From: Paenibacillus dendritiformis
GTDB lineage: Bacteria > Bacillota > Bacilli > Paenibacillales > Paenibacillaceae
DNA length: 64,000 bases
Assembly (NCBI RefSeq): GCF_015845845.1
Contig: NZ_LDIG01000045.1
Location: 45,727 to 109,726, forward strand
Reading direction: 5' to 3'
Shown here: in pieces, positions 9,757 to 19,245 of the stretch
How positions within the stretch are numbered: the stretch's first letter is position 1
Layout: each line of letters begins with the position of its first letter
Program-made: the position numbers and the translations under genes
Notes under the pieces: generated by a model
The model's database searches: none
What the model saw: the letters and a program-made list of their open reading frames with translations, nothing else
What the model was told of the DNA's origin: nothing

Positions 9757-10647
9757 ATGGATTCACTGGCTCATGATAAAAGCGACCGTATCTTCCATAT
9801 CGTGAACAATGCGGCGCTTGGCGTATTTCTCCTTATCGTGCTGTATCCGCTGCTGTATGTCGTAAGCGCTTCCTTCAGCTCGGCGAGCGCCGTCATCTCC
9901 GGCAAAGTATGGCTGTGGCCGGTCGAATTCTCGCTAGACGGCTACGAAGCCGTATTCCGGCACCGGATGGTATGGACCGGTCTGCAGAACACGCTCCTCT
10001 ATACGTTCGCCGGCACCTTAATCAGCGTGGCGGTCACCGTGCTGGCGGCGTATCCGTTGTCCCGGAACGATTTCAAGGGAAGACGGGGCTTCACGCTACT
10101 GTTCGTCTTCACGATGATGTTCAACGGCGGGCTTATCCCGACATATCTGCTCGTGAAGGAGCTCGGCATGCTGGATACGGCCTGGGCCATGATTGTCCCG
10201 GCGGCCCTGTCCGTCTGGAATGTCATGATCATGATGACGTATTTCCGCACCAGCATTCCGCTGGAGCTGCTGGAATCGGCCCAGATGGACGGCTGCAGCG
10301 ACTTCACCTTCCTGCTGCGCATCCTGCTACCCTTATCGGGGCCGATTATCGCCGTTGTGACCTTGTTCTACGCGGTGGACCAGTGGAACCAGTATTTCAA
10401 TGCATTGATTTTCCTCAAATCAGAAAAATTGTTCCCGCTGCAGCTCGTTCTCCGGGATATTCTTGTCCAGAACCAGGTCAGTCAGGAGACGCTCGGGGAC
10501 GCGAAGACGGCAGCCGCGCGCCAAGGGCTGCGCGAGCTGCTCAAATACTCGCTTATCGTCGTATCTTCCGTGCCGCTGTTGGCTATCTATCCGTTCGTGC
10601 AGAAATATTTCGTGAAAGGCATGATGATTGGCTCGATCAAAGGATAA
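9757..10647 (+). CDS. Sugar ABC transporter permease, LplC/YtcP type
   Basis: The second permease of the importer, 296 residues with about six helices. The EAA-type loop reads ESAQMDGCSDFTFLLRILLP. It begins 17 bp after the first permease with GGGAGGGAGG before the ATG, so both are made from one message. The C-terminus KYFVKGMMIGSIKG is typical of this family. The substrate is not deducible; relatives carry oligosaccharides such as pectin or xylan breakdown products. Confidence 0.93.
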   Translation: MDSLAHDKSDRIFHIVNNAALGVFLLIVLYPLLYVVSASFSSASAVISGKVWLWPVEFSLDGYEAVFRHRMVWTGLQNTLLYTFAGTLISVAVTVLAAYPLSRNDFKGRRGFTLLFVFTMMFNGGLIPTYLLVKELGMLDTAWAMIVPAALSVWNVMIMMTYFRTSIPLELLESAQMDGCSDFTFLLRILLPLSGPIIAVVTLFYAVDQWNQYFNALIFLKSEKLFPLQLVLRDILVQNQVSQETLGDAKTAAARQGLRELLKYSLIVVSSVPLLAIYPFVQKYFVKGMMIGSIKG

Positions 10648-10760
10648 GGCATGAAAAGGCGCAAGGTTTTTCAAGGTTCGGCACCGGCTTTTTGGAGCGC
10701 CCGCTTCATGAGGCATAGATGGCAAGATGACTAAGAACAGGACAAAAGGGGGAATTCGTG

Positions 10761-12443
10761 ATGAGATGGAAGCGTTGGAGTACGGCATGTCTGGCGGCGG
10801 TGTTGACGCTCTCGCTCATGCTGACCGCCTGCTCGGGAAGCGGCGGCAATGCGAGCGGAACGAATGACGGCGGCCAGGCCAGCGAATCGATCGTGACGCC
10901 GAAGGGCACGTACCCGATCGTAGAAGAGAAGGTGACGCTGAAGGTTATGGTTCCATCGGAGGCGCTGGTCGAAAATTTCGAGACAAACGAGTTCACGAAA
11001 TGGTATGAAGAGAAGACGAACGTGCATGTGGAATGGATCGTCGTCCCGCAGCAGAGCGCCAGCGAGAAGCTGAATCTGATGCTCGCTTCGGGCGATTACC
11101 CGGACGTCATCATGCGATTCGGCGTCACGCCGGCGCAGCAGATGATCTATGGCAAGCAGGGCGTGTTCCTGCCGCTCAATGACCTGATCGAGCAGTACGG
11201 AGACAACTTCAAGAAGGTGCTGGACAGCAATGAGGGGCTGGCCACCGCGATTACGGCGCCGGACGGCAATATCTATGCGCTGCCGAGCATCAACGACTGC
11301 TACCATTGCTCGATGGCGCAGAAGATGTGGATTTACAAGCCATGGCTCGACAAGCTGGGGCTGGACGTGCCAAAGACGACCGATGAGCTGTACACCGTAT
11401 TGAAGGCGTTCAAGGAAAAGGATCCGAACGGCAATGGCAAGGCGGATGAAGTGCCGCTGACGGGAGCTCCGCGCGGGAGCGGCTGGTATTCGTCCATCGA
11501 CGCGTTCCTGATGAACTCCTTCGTGCTGAACCCGGTATTCAGCGAATCGCGCAGTCATATGTACGTGGAAGACAGGCGCATCCAAGTCGCCTTCGACAAG
11601 CCGGGCTGGCGCGACGGTCTCGCCTATATGAACAAGCTGTACAAGGAAGGCTTGATCGATCCGCAAATCTTCACGCAGGACAGCGATCAACTGCTGAAGC
11701 TGGGCGAAGCGTCCGGCGATCCGATTGTCGGGGCGGCCTTGGGCGGACACCAGGGCGTCTTCACTCAGATTGCCGGGGAGAGCGGACGCTGGCTCGACTA
11801 TGTGACCGTGCCTCCGCTGAAGGGACCGAACGGCGTCCAATACGCCGCCTATGACCCATTCGGGTACTCGGTCGGCTCGTATCTCATTACGAAAAACGCC
11901 AAGCATCCGGATGTCGCCTTCCGTTGGGCGGACGGTTTCTATGATGAAGAAATATCGCTGCGCACGACGATTGGGCGTCCGGGCGAGGAGTGGCGCGAAG
12001 CGAAGGAAGGCGAAATCGGCATCAACGGCAAGCCGGCCAAGTGGGCAAAGCTGAAGGAATACGGACAAATTCAGAATGTCCACTGGGAGCAGACGGCCCC
12101 GACGAACCGCTCGAACGAGCTTCGCTTGAGCTCGGCCGTGCCAAATAACGGCGAACCGAGTCTCGAAGTGCTCCTCTACAATGAAACGAAAAATAACTAC
12201 GATCCATATAAACCAAGCGCGGATATGGCCGTGCCGCAGCTGTTCTTCACCGATGAACAGGCCGCCGAGCTGTCCGACCTGTCGAAGACAATCAACGACT
12301 ATGTCGACGAGATGATGGCCCGCTTCGTCATCGGCGACGCGGATCTGGACAAAGACTGGGATACCTATCTCCAGACCCTCGAAGGGATGAACCTCCCGCG
12401 CTTCCTGGAGATTTACCAGACCGCCTACGACAGCAAAAAATAA
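10761..12443 (+). CDS. Extracellular sugar-binding lipoprotein
   Basis: Solute-binding protein of the LplA/YtcQ group, 560 residues, anchored outside the membrane by a lipidated cysteine. The signal sequence ends in the lipobox LTAC (MRWKRWSTACLAAVLTLSLMLTAC is too long to be anything but a lipoprotein leader), followed by a Gly/Ser-rich spacer. AAAGGGGG precedes both a GTG (10758) and an ATG (10761); the ATG has the better spacing. It is third in the operon with the two permeases and ends at a strong terminator. The family is certain and the ligand unknown. Confidence 0.92.
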   Translation: MRWKRWSTACLAAVLTLSLMLTACSGSGGNASGTNDGGQASESIVTPKGTYPIVEEKVTLKVMVPSEALVENFETNEFTKWYEEKTNVHVEWIVVPQQSASEKLNLMLASGDYPDVIMRFGVTPAQQMIYGKQGVFLPLNDLIEQYGDNFKKVLDSNEGLATAITAPDGNIYALPSINDCYHCSMAQKMWIYKPWLDKLGLDVPKTTDELYTVLKAFKEKDPNGNGKADEVPLTGAPRGSGWYSSIDAFLMNSFVLNPVFSESRSHMYVEDRRIQVAFDKPGWRDGLAYMNKLYKEGLIDPQIFTQDSDQLLKLGEASGDPIVGAALGGHQGVFTQIAGESGRWLDYVTVPPLKGPNGVQYAAYDPFGYSVGSYLITKNAKHPDVAFRWADGFYDEEISLRTTIGRPGEEWREAKEGEIGINGKPAKWAKLKEYGQIQNVHWEQTAPTNRSNELRLSSAVPNNGEPSLEVLLYNETKNNYDPYKPSADMAVPQLFFTDEQAAELSDLSKTINDYVDEMMARFVIGDADLDKDWDTYLQTLEGMNLPRFLEIYQTAYDSKK

Positions 12444-12485
12444 ACCGCAGGCAGTCCCGCATCACATCAACGCCAAGATCATGTT

Positions 12486-12521
12486 AAGCTATCCGGGGTG
12501 TTATCCCGGGTAGCTTTTTTT
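12486..12521 (+). terminator. Terminator of the sugar ABC operon
   Basis: AAGCTATCCGGG and CCCGGGTAGCTT form a stem with one mismatch, followed by a run of seven T. Confidence 0.88.
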
Positions 12522-12910
12522 GAAGCTAGATGAACGTAATATCCTGAGTGTTATCCACGCATAGTTCGCTTTGAATGCCAGCGAGCACTAGGATGTTCGA
12601 TATCTAACTTTTGCAATTCCTCGTTCAAATTCGTGCGATAAAATCAATCCCGGCATGGTCTTCTAAATAATGATATCTGATGCGTTCGGGGTGATGTCAC
12701 GATGAAACTCCCATGCCTCACTTCCTTGCTCTAATGCCTCTCCCGCGGGTTCATTATGCTGAATATAAAAGATCGGAATATGATGATGGCGGGCGCTTGC
12801 AATAAGATGCTTTACATTGAAAAGGATTTTTTCCCAATGAAAGACAGGATTTTCAACCGAAAACATCCCGTTTTGGACATCACTGACGCTCAGAGCCGTT
12901 TATTTCATAT
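12522..12910 (-). pseudogene. Decayed isochorismatase-family cysteine hydrolase
   Basis: Reading the minus strand from an ATG at 12910, with an intact AGGGGAGG ribosome site, gives MK then a stop. The text continues in frame as TALSVSDVQNGMFSVENPVF...IPIFYIQHNEP...EFHRDI...SDIII, stop. Shifted frames further on give KTMPG, NLNEELQKLDIEH and LAGIQSELCVDNT. These are the catalytic Asp region (DVQNGMF), the central IQHNEP segment and the catalytic Cys region (GIQSELCVD) of the cysteine hydrolase family, in the right order. At least two stops and two frameshifts break the gene, and the C-terminal part is missing beyond CVDNT. It lies between a terminator and the repeat arrays. Confidence 0.8.
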
Positions 12911-12969
12911 AATGCCTCCCCTTTTGATTTACCTATCATCCAGCCACTCATCAAGCATATGTGAGCGTG

Positions 12970-13315
12970 CCTCTTCAATCAATCTCTCCAGTAGTCCAGA
13001 AAGAAAACAGGTGGAGGGGCTCTTATGTGAAATCTCCCCGTCATTCAGGTGGGCCAATAAGTATGCCGGGTCTCTTATGTACAATCTCCCCGCCAGTCAG
13101 GAAGGCCAATAAGTATGCCGGGTCGCTTATGAGCAATCTCCCCGTCAGTCAGGTGGGCCAATATGTATGTGTGGTCCCTTATGCGCACTCTCCCCGTCAG
13201 TCAGGAGGGCCAATAAGTATGTCGGGTCTCTTATGTACAATCTCCCCGTCAGTCAGGTGGGCCAATATGTGCCCGATCCTCTTACGTTCAAACTCCCAAC
13301 CACTCAGAAAGGTAT
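12970..13315 (+). repeat. Tandem array of 52-bp repeats, forward orientation (locus 1)
   Basis: Six units with starts at 13021, 13073, 13125, 13177, 13229 and 13280 share the pattern TCTTATGTACAATCTCCCC, then GTCAGTCAGGTGGGCC, then AATAAGTATG. A more degenerate seventh unit may start near 12970. The period (52,52,52,52,51) is not a multiple of three and units differ by scattered substitutions. There is no unique-spacer structure, so this is not CRISPR. An open frame through it (12961-13335) is read as a by-product. The units are related to those at 13489-14100 and 54068-54795. Confidence 0.9.
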
Positions 13316-13488
13316 ATTTACATGATTTCTTTTGAAAATTGAGTCATGCAAGAGCTACCCCATACTGTCATGTGGGGTGAAGAATTTGTTCAGGAGTCTT
13401 TGGTATGTTTGGATATGACAGGGGCTGGTTTAGCAGGAAAACCCCCAAAAGGGATCGTAAGGGGTGAGCCTGGCTCTACCTGATGCAA

Positions 13489-14100
13489 TGGGAGAATGGT
13501 GCAATGTGCAGGTGGACAGAGGAAGCCTCTGACTGAATGGGATATTGATCAAAAGAACTCGTGAGCGGTCCGCCTGGCTCCCTGACTCAATGGGAGAATG
13601 GTGCAATGTGCAAATGGACAGAGAAAAGCATCTGACTAACCGGGATATTGATCAAAAGAACTCGTGAGCGGCCCGCCTGCCTCTACCTGACTCAATGGGA
13701 GAATGGTGCAATGTGCAAATGGACAGAGGAAAGCATCTGACTAACCGGGATATTGATCAAAAGAACTCGTGAGCGGCCCGCCTGCCTCTACCTGACTTAA
13801 TGGGAGAATGGTGCAATGTGCAAATGGACAGAGGAAAGCATCTGACTAACCGGGATATTGGTCAAAAGAACTCTTGAGCGGCCCGCCTGCCTCTACCTGA
13901 CTTAATGGGAGAATGGTGCAATGTGCAGGTGGACAGAGGAAGCGCCTGACTCAATGGGATATTGGTCAAAAGAACTCGAGAGGGGCCCACCTGGCTACCT
14001 GACTCAATGGGAGAATGGTGCAATGTGCAGGCCGGCAGAGGAAGCGCCTGACCGAACGGGATATTGGTCAAAAGAACTTGGGACGGGGTCAATCCGAAAT
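13489..14100 (-). repeat. Tandem array of ~105-bp double repeats, inverted orientation (locus 1)
   Basis: Six units start at 13489, 13591, 13696, 13801, 13906 and 14008 (period 102-105) with TGGGAGAATGGTGCAATGTG. Each unit is made of two related halves of about 50 bp: one with TGGGAGAATGGTGCAATG, one with GGGATATTGGTCAAAAGAA. Read on the minus strand the second half gives TTCTTTTGACCAATATCCC followed by TCAGG, nearly the same as the array near 54 kb, so this block is the inverted form of the same family. Nothing coding is seen in the 170 bp between the two arrays. Confidence 0.9.
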
Positions 14101-14287
14101 ATTCCTGAGTGAAAAGCGCTGCCTCTAGAGGGAGTCGATGGGAGAGTACCGCAAAGGGTAGAGGTGCGACGCAGATGTCCGACGATCGGATTTATCTTCT
14201 GAGGGTTAGGCTTGCCCCCAATTGGCAGGGATACAATCGTACAATCGGGAGTAGAGGATTTTATCCCCCGATCGTAGATATTCGTCC

Positions 14288-14316
14288 TTAACGGATACGG
14301 ACGATAGACCTATAAT
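14288..14316 (+). promoter_or_regulatory. Promoter of the second sugar-binding protein operon
   Basis: TTAACG, a 17-bp spacer and a perfect TATAAT lie 48 bp before the gene start. A short inverted repeat CGTCC (14283-14287) / GGACG (14299-14303) brackets the -35 and could be an operator. The rest of 14101-14287 shows no gene. Confidence 0.6.
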
Positions 14317-14363
14317 TGATTATGTATGGACTACACTATTATTTTCCTTGGGGAGGTCTTGCC

Positions 14364-15707
14364 ATGAGAAGAAAGGCAGTTCTTCTTCTCACGCTGATCG
14401 TGATAGGGGCGACGGTGATTGGCGCCTGCGGCATGATTGGCGGCGGAGACGGTTCCAAGTCCGGACAATCACAAAATAATGAGCCGTTCGATCTGAAGCT
14501 GCGGCATATTCAGCTCGGAGACGCGAATAAGAACCGTCTTGCTCGTCTCGAAGCGGTCGTGAAGAAGACGCAGGAGCAGCATCCGGGCCTTACGATCAGG
14601 CTGGATGGGGTAGACAGCGAGGTGAACCGCAAGGATAAGCTGAGAAGCGAGATGGCGGCTGGCAATCCGCCGGACATTTTCGATACATTCGGCAGTCCGG
14701 ATGTCGGTCTGTATGCCAAGGAAGGCCTTGTGCTGGATATCGCGCCGATTCTGGAGGAGCTCGGTTTGAAGGACAAGTTCCTCAACCTGGAGCCGTGGAC
14801 GCATGACGGGAAGATTTATGGCTTGCCGAACGGCGGATCCATTGAAGGCTATTTTTATAATAAGCAGTATTTTGCGGAAAAGGGGCTGGAATTGCCGAAG
14901 ACGCTGGCCGATCTGGAGGCGATCGCGGACGAGATCAAAGCCGACGGCAAAATCCCGTTCGCCCGGGCTTCGAAGGATGCCTGGGTTCCGCTCATGACGA
15001 TTAATAATCTGTGGTCTTACTATACCGGACCTCATTTCACCGCAGGCTTCAAAACCGGGGAATCGAAGTGGACCGACCCGCGAATGGTGGAAGCGATATC
15101 GAAGCATCAGGAATGGGTGAACAAAGGTTACTTTAAGCGCGGCGAGCTCGGGTTGGAATATGCGGACCAGCGCACACAGCTTCTGACGGGAGAAGCGATC
15201 ATGATGTTCGACGGAACTTGGGGATCTTCCGGACTGACAGACGAGAAGACGGCAGACGGCAAGAGCAAATTCGGCTTCTTCCTGATGCCTCCGCTCAAGG
15301 AAGGGGATGGAATAAGCGCGATGGTGGACACAAACAACGGGTATGCGTTCTCGGCCAAGGTGGCGGAGGATCCGCGCAAGCTGGAGGCGGTCAAGTCGTT
15401 CATCCTCAATTTTTATAATGAAGAGATTCAATTGCTGGGTCTGATGGAAGACGGCGTGCTGCCGTCTCTGAAGATGGAGCAGGCAAAGATGGAGCAGGTG
15501 GTCGACAGCGGCCTTATTCTTGAGATTATCAAGCGCACCAATGAAGTTCGTTACCGATGGCCAGCGTTCGATGCGCTAATCCAGGCCGAGGTCGATACGG
15601 AGCTGCGCATCGGCATTCAGCGCGTCATGGAAGGCGATGTCAAGCCGGCCGATATGCTGGCAGCCGTGCAGAAGGTCCAGGACGAAGCGAACATGACCAT
15701 AAGATAA
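14364..15707 (+). CDS. Extracellular solute-binding lipoprotein (family 1)
   Basis: A 447-residue binding protein of the carbohydrate ABC importer class, exported and lipid-anchored: a leader beginning MRRKAVLLLTLIVIG ends in the lipobox IGAC. The start at 14364 follows GGGGAGG (14350-14356); an in-frame codon 48 bases earlier lacks a site. Unusually, no permease genes accompany it. Instead a YesM-like kinase and YesN-like regulator follow on the same strand, so it may present a ligand to that kinase or serve permeases encoded elsewhere. Both roles are inference. Confidence 0.9.
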   Translation: MRRKAVLLLTLIVIGATVIGACGMIGGGDGSKSGQSQNNEPFDLKLRHIQLGDANKNRLARLEAVVKKTQEQHPGLTIRLDGVDSEVNRKDKLRSEMAAGNPPDIFDTFGSPDVGLYAKEGLVLDIAPILEELGLKDKFLNLEPWTHDGKIYGLPNGGSIEGYFYNKQYFAEKGLELPKTLADLEAIADEIKADGKIPFARASKDAWVPLMTINNLWSYYTGPHFTAGFKTGESKWTDPRMVEAISKHQEWVNKGYFKRGELGLEYADQRTQLLTGEAIMMFDGTWGSSGLTDEKTADGKSKFGFFLMPPLKEGDGISAMVDTNNGYAFSAKVAEDPRKLEAVKSFILNFYNEEIQLLGLMEDGVLPSLKMEQAKMEQVVDSGLILEIIKRTNEVRYRWPAFDALIQAEVDTELRIGIQRVMEGDVKPADMLAAVQKVQDEANMTIR

Positions 15708-15758
15708 GGAATGTTCCTTTCGTTGGCGCAATATATACGGACGGAGCTGGGAACGGGC

Positions 15759-17594
15759 ATGAATTTGCGGTTTAAAATGTTGGCTGGATTCGTAACGTTG
15801 ATCATCATTCCCCTCCTTTTGCTGGGGTCGCTCGTATTCTATATTACCTTTCAATTGTTCGCGCAAAAGTACAGCGAGCAGGCGGAGTTCTCGCTCAAAG
15901 CGATCGGGCAGAGCGTCAGCTATTTCTTCTCGGAAATGAACCGGGTGACGGACACCGGCATCAGCAGCTCCGTATTCCAGAACGCGCTGACGGCCGGATC
16001 GAGCGAAAATCTGGCCAACGCGAATTATTTGCAGTTAAACGAGAATCAGCGCAATTTCCGCCTGCTGTTGTACAGCCATCCGTCTATCGGATACGCATTT
16101 CTTTATAATTACCGGAGCACATTGCCGCAAAATCAGGTCATCTCGATTTTTAACAAAGAAGGCTTTATGGCGCTTCCGTTCGATCAGTTCAAAAAGCACC
16201 CGCTCTACGAGCAAGTCCTGAAGCTGAACGGCGCTCCGAAATGGGTCGGCCCGTATGAATACCCGGAGGTGACCGGCCAGGAACCGGTTTTTACCCAGAT
16301 TCGGGTGGTCAAGGAATTAAGCAGCCTGCGCAATATCGGGATTCTTGTCGTGCAGATCAAGAACTGGGAGATCGAGTCGATATTCAATGATTTCCGCCGC
16401 AACCAAGGGGAGGAGGAGGATGACACGCGCTTCCTGCTCGTCAATAATGCGGGCATGATTCTGTATGACAGCGACAAGCTGGCGAACGGTGACTCGTTGA
16501 CCGGGATGCTCGATTCCGCCAAGCTGTCGGATACCTTGCGCTATCAGAGCTTCAAGACGCCGTTCAACGGGCAGGAGAGCATCGTCTCGATGTATAAGCT
16601 GAAGGATTATGATTGGCATATCGTCTCGGTGACTTCCTGGAAAATGCTGACCAAAGAGATGATCAGCTTCGGGATGTGGGTCGCCATAATTTTGCTCGTT
16701 TGCGTAGCCGCCGCCGTGCTGTTCAATCTGCTGTTCGTGAACCGGATTACTCATTCCATCAACCGAATCGTCCGCTTCATGCGCAGGGTGGAGTCCGGCG
16801 AGATGAACGCTCGGGTCGACGAGAAGGATCGGGATGAACTGGGGGCGCTCGCTGTCGGCTTCAACCGCCTCATCGATCAGGTATGCGTCCTCCTGCAGCA
16901 GGTCAAGCGGGAACAGCAGCAGAAGAACAAAGCGGAGATGCGGGTGCTCGAAGCGCAGATCAAGCCGCATTTCCTGTTCAATACGCTGGAATCGATCAAT
17001 GTGCTTGCCGTGCAGAACGAGGGGCGCAAAGTAAGCCAGATGGTGATCAGACTGGGCAATATCCTGCGCACGAGCATCCAGGACAAGGAAGAGATTACGA
17101 TCCGCGAGGAATTGGAGTATACGCGCAGTTATTTGGAAATTCAGAAATTCCGCTTCGAGGATGTGTTCAACTTTGAAATCAGCGTCCCGGATGAAATCAT
17201 GAACGCCAAAATATTGAAGCTGACCCTGCAGCCGCTCGTCGAGAACTGCATTCAGCACGGCTTCGACGGCATCATGCATCCCGGGATAATCCGGATCACC
17301 GCCTCCGAGGATGCCGAATGCATTTATTTGCGGGTGAAAGATAACGGAATCGGGATGTCGAATGAGCAGCTCAGCCGCTTCCAATATATGCAATCCGATG
17401 AGTGTCAGCCTTCGAATCCGGAGCTGCCCGACAGCTACAATACGGAGCGCTGCGGTCTCGGCGTGCGCAGCGTAGCCGATCGGGTCCGCATCCGCTACGG
17501 CCCGCGCTACGGCTTGTTCATCTGCTCCGCGCCGCAGATGGGAACGGTCATCCAGATAACGATACCAAAATATGAACAGGGGGAAGCGAAATGA
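15759..17594 (+). CDS. Sensor histidine kinase, YesM-like
   Basis: A membrane kinase of about 611 residues that phosphorylates the response regulator encoded next. A helix at about 8-35 (MLAGFVTLIIIPLLLLGSLV) and another at about 302-330 enclose an extracytoplasmic sensor region. A HAMP segment follows. The His_kinase domain has the phospho-accepting H near residue 404 in QIKPHFLFNTLES, and the ATPase domain has its N box in LVENCIQHGFD. Start choice: ATG 15759 (MNLRFKML) gives a normal N-terminus; ATG 15711, 16 codons earlier, has no proper spacing to a ribosome site. The stop overlaps the next start by 4 bp. Confidence 0.92.
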   Translation: MNLRFKMLAGFVTLIIIPLLLLGSLVFYITFQLFAQKYSEQAEFSLKAIGQSVSYFFSEMNRVTDTGISSSVFQNALTAGSSENLANANYLQLNENQRNFRLLLYSHPSIGYAFLYNYRSTLPQNQVISIFNKEGFMALPFDQFKKHPLYEQVLKLNGAPKWVGPYEYPEVTGQEPVFTQIRVVKELSSLRNIGILVVQIKNWEIESIFNDFRRNQGEEEDDTRFLLVNNAGMILYDSDKLANGDSLTGMLDSAKLSDTLRYQSFKTPFNGQESIVSMYKLKDYDWHIVSVTSWKMLTKEMISFGMWVAIILLVCVAAAVLFNLLFVNRITHSINRIVRFMRRVESGEMNARVDEKDRDELGALAVGFNRLIDQVCVLLQQVKREQQQKNKAEMRVLEAQIKPHFLFNTLESINVLAVQNEGRKVSQMVIRLGNILRTSIQDKEEITIREELEYTRSYLEIQKFRFEDVFNFEISVPDEIMNAKILKLTLQPLVENCIQHGFDGIMHPGIIRITASEDAECIYLRVKDNGIGMSNEQLSRFQYMQSDECQPSNPELPDSYNTERCGLGVRSVADRVRIRYGPRYGLFICSAPQMGTVIQITIPKYEQGEAK

Positions 17595-19189
17595 ACGTGA
17601 AGGTGTTGCTCATTGACGATGAAGCGCCGATTGTGAACAATCTGAAGATCGTCATCCCCTGGAATGAGATGCAGATCGATATCGTCGGCACCGCGCGCAA
17701 CGGGGCCGAAGGGATCGATGCGGTGCGCGCGCATGAGCCCGATATTATTTTGTGCGATATCCGCATGCCTGTGATGGACGGTATGGAATTTTTGCGGGAA
17801 ATCCGTAAAATGGGCGTCGAAGCGGAAGTGCTGATGCTGACGGGCTACCAGGAATTCGAATATGCCCGCATTGCCCTGCAGCACGGGGTGCGAGATTATA
17901 TTGTGAAGCCGATTAATTATGAAGAGCTGCAGCAGACCGTAGGCAAGCTGGCCGATGAGGTCCGCTCCCGCAAGCAGAAGAAAAAGCAGGAGGAGCGGCG
18001 CTGGGGAAAGGTCATCCGCCTTGCCTTTGAGAAAATGCTGTTCGATGTGCTGATGGGCTTCTCATCCGGTCCTTCCCCGCTGGTGATGCAGGAAGGGGAC
18101 ATTCCGGCCGAGCGGTTGACCTATGCGGTCCTGCTCGTCGATCTGGACGGATATGCCCAGCGTACCGTATCATGGGTAGATAGCGAGCGCAAGCTGTGGA
18201 ATTTCGCCGTTCGCAATGTGCTTCAGGAGGCCATCCAGGAGGACGGACTGACCTATGCCGTCCTGCAAATGCGGGAAGGGGAATGGGCGGTTCTCATTCA
18301 GTTCGGCCCGGACCGCGCGGAGGCGACGACTTCGGAGATGGTGTGCTGGGCCCAAGATATTCAACAGGCGGTGCGGGAGCATGTCAAGATGACCGTAAGC
18401 CTTGCTTGGGATCAGGGACCGGTGCCGATGGCCGCGCTCTCCCACACTTACAAACGGCTGCAGCGCGTGCTCATATGGGCATCGGAAGACGAGCAGCTGC
18501 TCTCGGTCGATGAAGGCTCGATGGCCCGTCAAGTCGCGTCGGTATCGGAATGGCATCTCGTCGAAGAGATCGTGTCCGGGATGAAGCAGAACGACAAGCG
18601 CAATGTCGAGCAAGGGCTCCATTCCTTGCAGACGAGTCTGTCCTGCATGTCAGAGCAGTCGATCATGCGGGTCGAGAAGTTTCTGCATTATGTCGTTATC
18701 CATCTGCTGCGTGAAATGCGGGAACTGGAATTCATTCAGGCCCAGCAGGAGGAGGAAGTGTGGAACAAGCTGCAGCACAGCTTGACCGTGAAGGACCTGA
18801 TGAACGTCATCACGGACCTGGTCGGCAATACGAAGGAACACGCCATGAACAAGAAATCGGGCGAATTGCTCATGATTTCGGCGAAGGATTACATTCATCG
18901 GCATTTGGGCTCCGATATCGGCATCGAGGAGCTCGCCGATTACCTCGGCATCAGCTGCAGCTACTTCAGCATGCTGTTCAAAAATTATTTCGGGGAGACG
19001 TTCGTTGAATACGTCACAAGACAGCGCATGGAGCTCGCGATGTCGATGCTGCGCATGACGGACAAGAGCATCGCGCAGATCGGCATGCTCGTCGGCTATA
19101 CCGAGCGCCGGTACTTCTCGAGAGTATTCCAGAAGTATACGGGAATGACTCCTTCCGAATACCGGGAGTCCCGGGTCACGGCCGAATAG
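17591..19189 (+). CDS. Response regulator with AraC-type DNA-binding domain, YesN-like
   Basis: A 532-residue cytoplasmic partner of the preceding kinase. The receiver domain occupies about residues 1-120, with the phosphorylation site D56 in PDIILCDIRMPVMDG and the conserved Lys in DYIVKPINYEEL. A middle region of about 300 residues carries no motif I recognise. The C-terminal AraC helix-turn-helix pair lies at about 430-530 (GSDIGIEELADYLGISCSYF; RRYFSRVFQKYTGMTPSEYR). Translation is coupled to the kinase by an ATGA overlap. A terminator follows at once. It likely controls sugar genes including the binding protein upstream. Confidence 0.93.
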   Translation: MNVKVLLIDDEAPIVNNLKIVIPWNEMQIDIVGTARNGAEGIDAVRAHEPDIILCDIRMPVMDGMEFLREIRKMGVEAEVLMLTGYQEFEYARIALQHGVRDYIVKPINYEELQQTVGKLADEVRSRKQKKKQEERRWGKVIRLAFEKMLFDVLMGFSSGPSPLVMQEGDIPAERLTYAVLLVDLDGYAQRTVSWVDSERKLWNFAVRNVLQEAIQEDGLTYAVLQMREGEWAVLIQFGPDRAEATTSEMVCWAQDIQQAVREHVKMTVSLAWDQGPVPMAALSHTYKRLQRVLIWASEDEQLLSVDEGSMARQVASVSEWHLVEEIVSGMKQNDKRNVEQGLHSLQTSLSCMSEQSIMRVEKFLHYVVIHLLREMRELEFIQAQQEEEVWNKLQHSLTVKDLMNVITDLVGNTKEHAMNKKSGELLMISAKDYIHRHLGSDIGIEELADYLGISCSYFSMLFKNYFGETFVEYVTRQRMELAMSMLRMTDKSIAQIGMLVGYTERRYFSRVFQKYTGMTPSEYRESRVTAE

Positions 19190-19190
19190 A

Positions 19191-19219
19191 GAGCGCGGCG
19201 GCATCCGCGCTCAATTTTT
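19191..19219 (+). terminator. Terminator between response regulator and nagZ
   Basis: A perfect 8-bp stem GAGCGCGG/CCGCGCTC with a 6-nt loop is followed by AATTTTT. It makes nagZ at least partly independent of the two-component genes. Confidence 0.78.
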
Positions 19220-19245
19220 ACGACAGAGAGGATGGAACGAGAGGC

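Noticed and set aside
12961..13335. A 124-codon open frame running through the 52-bp repeats
   Set aside because: The repeat period is not a multiple of three, so the frame changes from unit to unit. The product has no plausible fold and the opening follows from the repeat's low stop content.
12970..14100. CRISPR array
   Set aside because: Units are imperfect tandem copies without unique spacers, and no cas genes are in the window.
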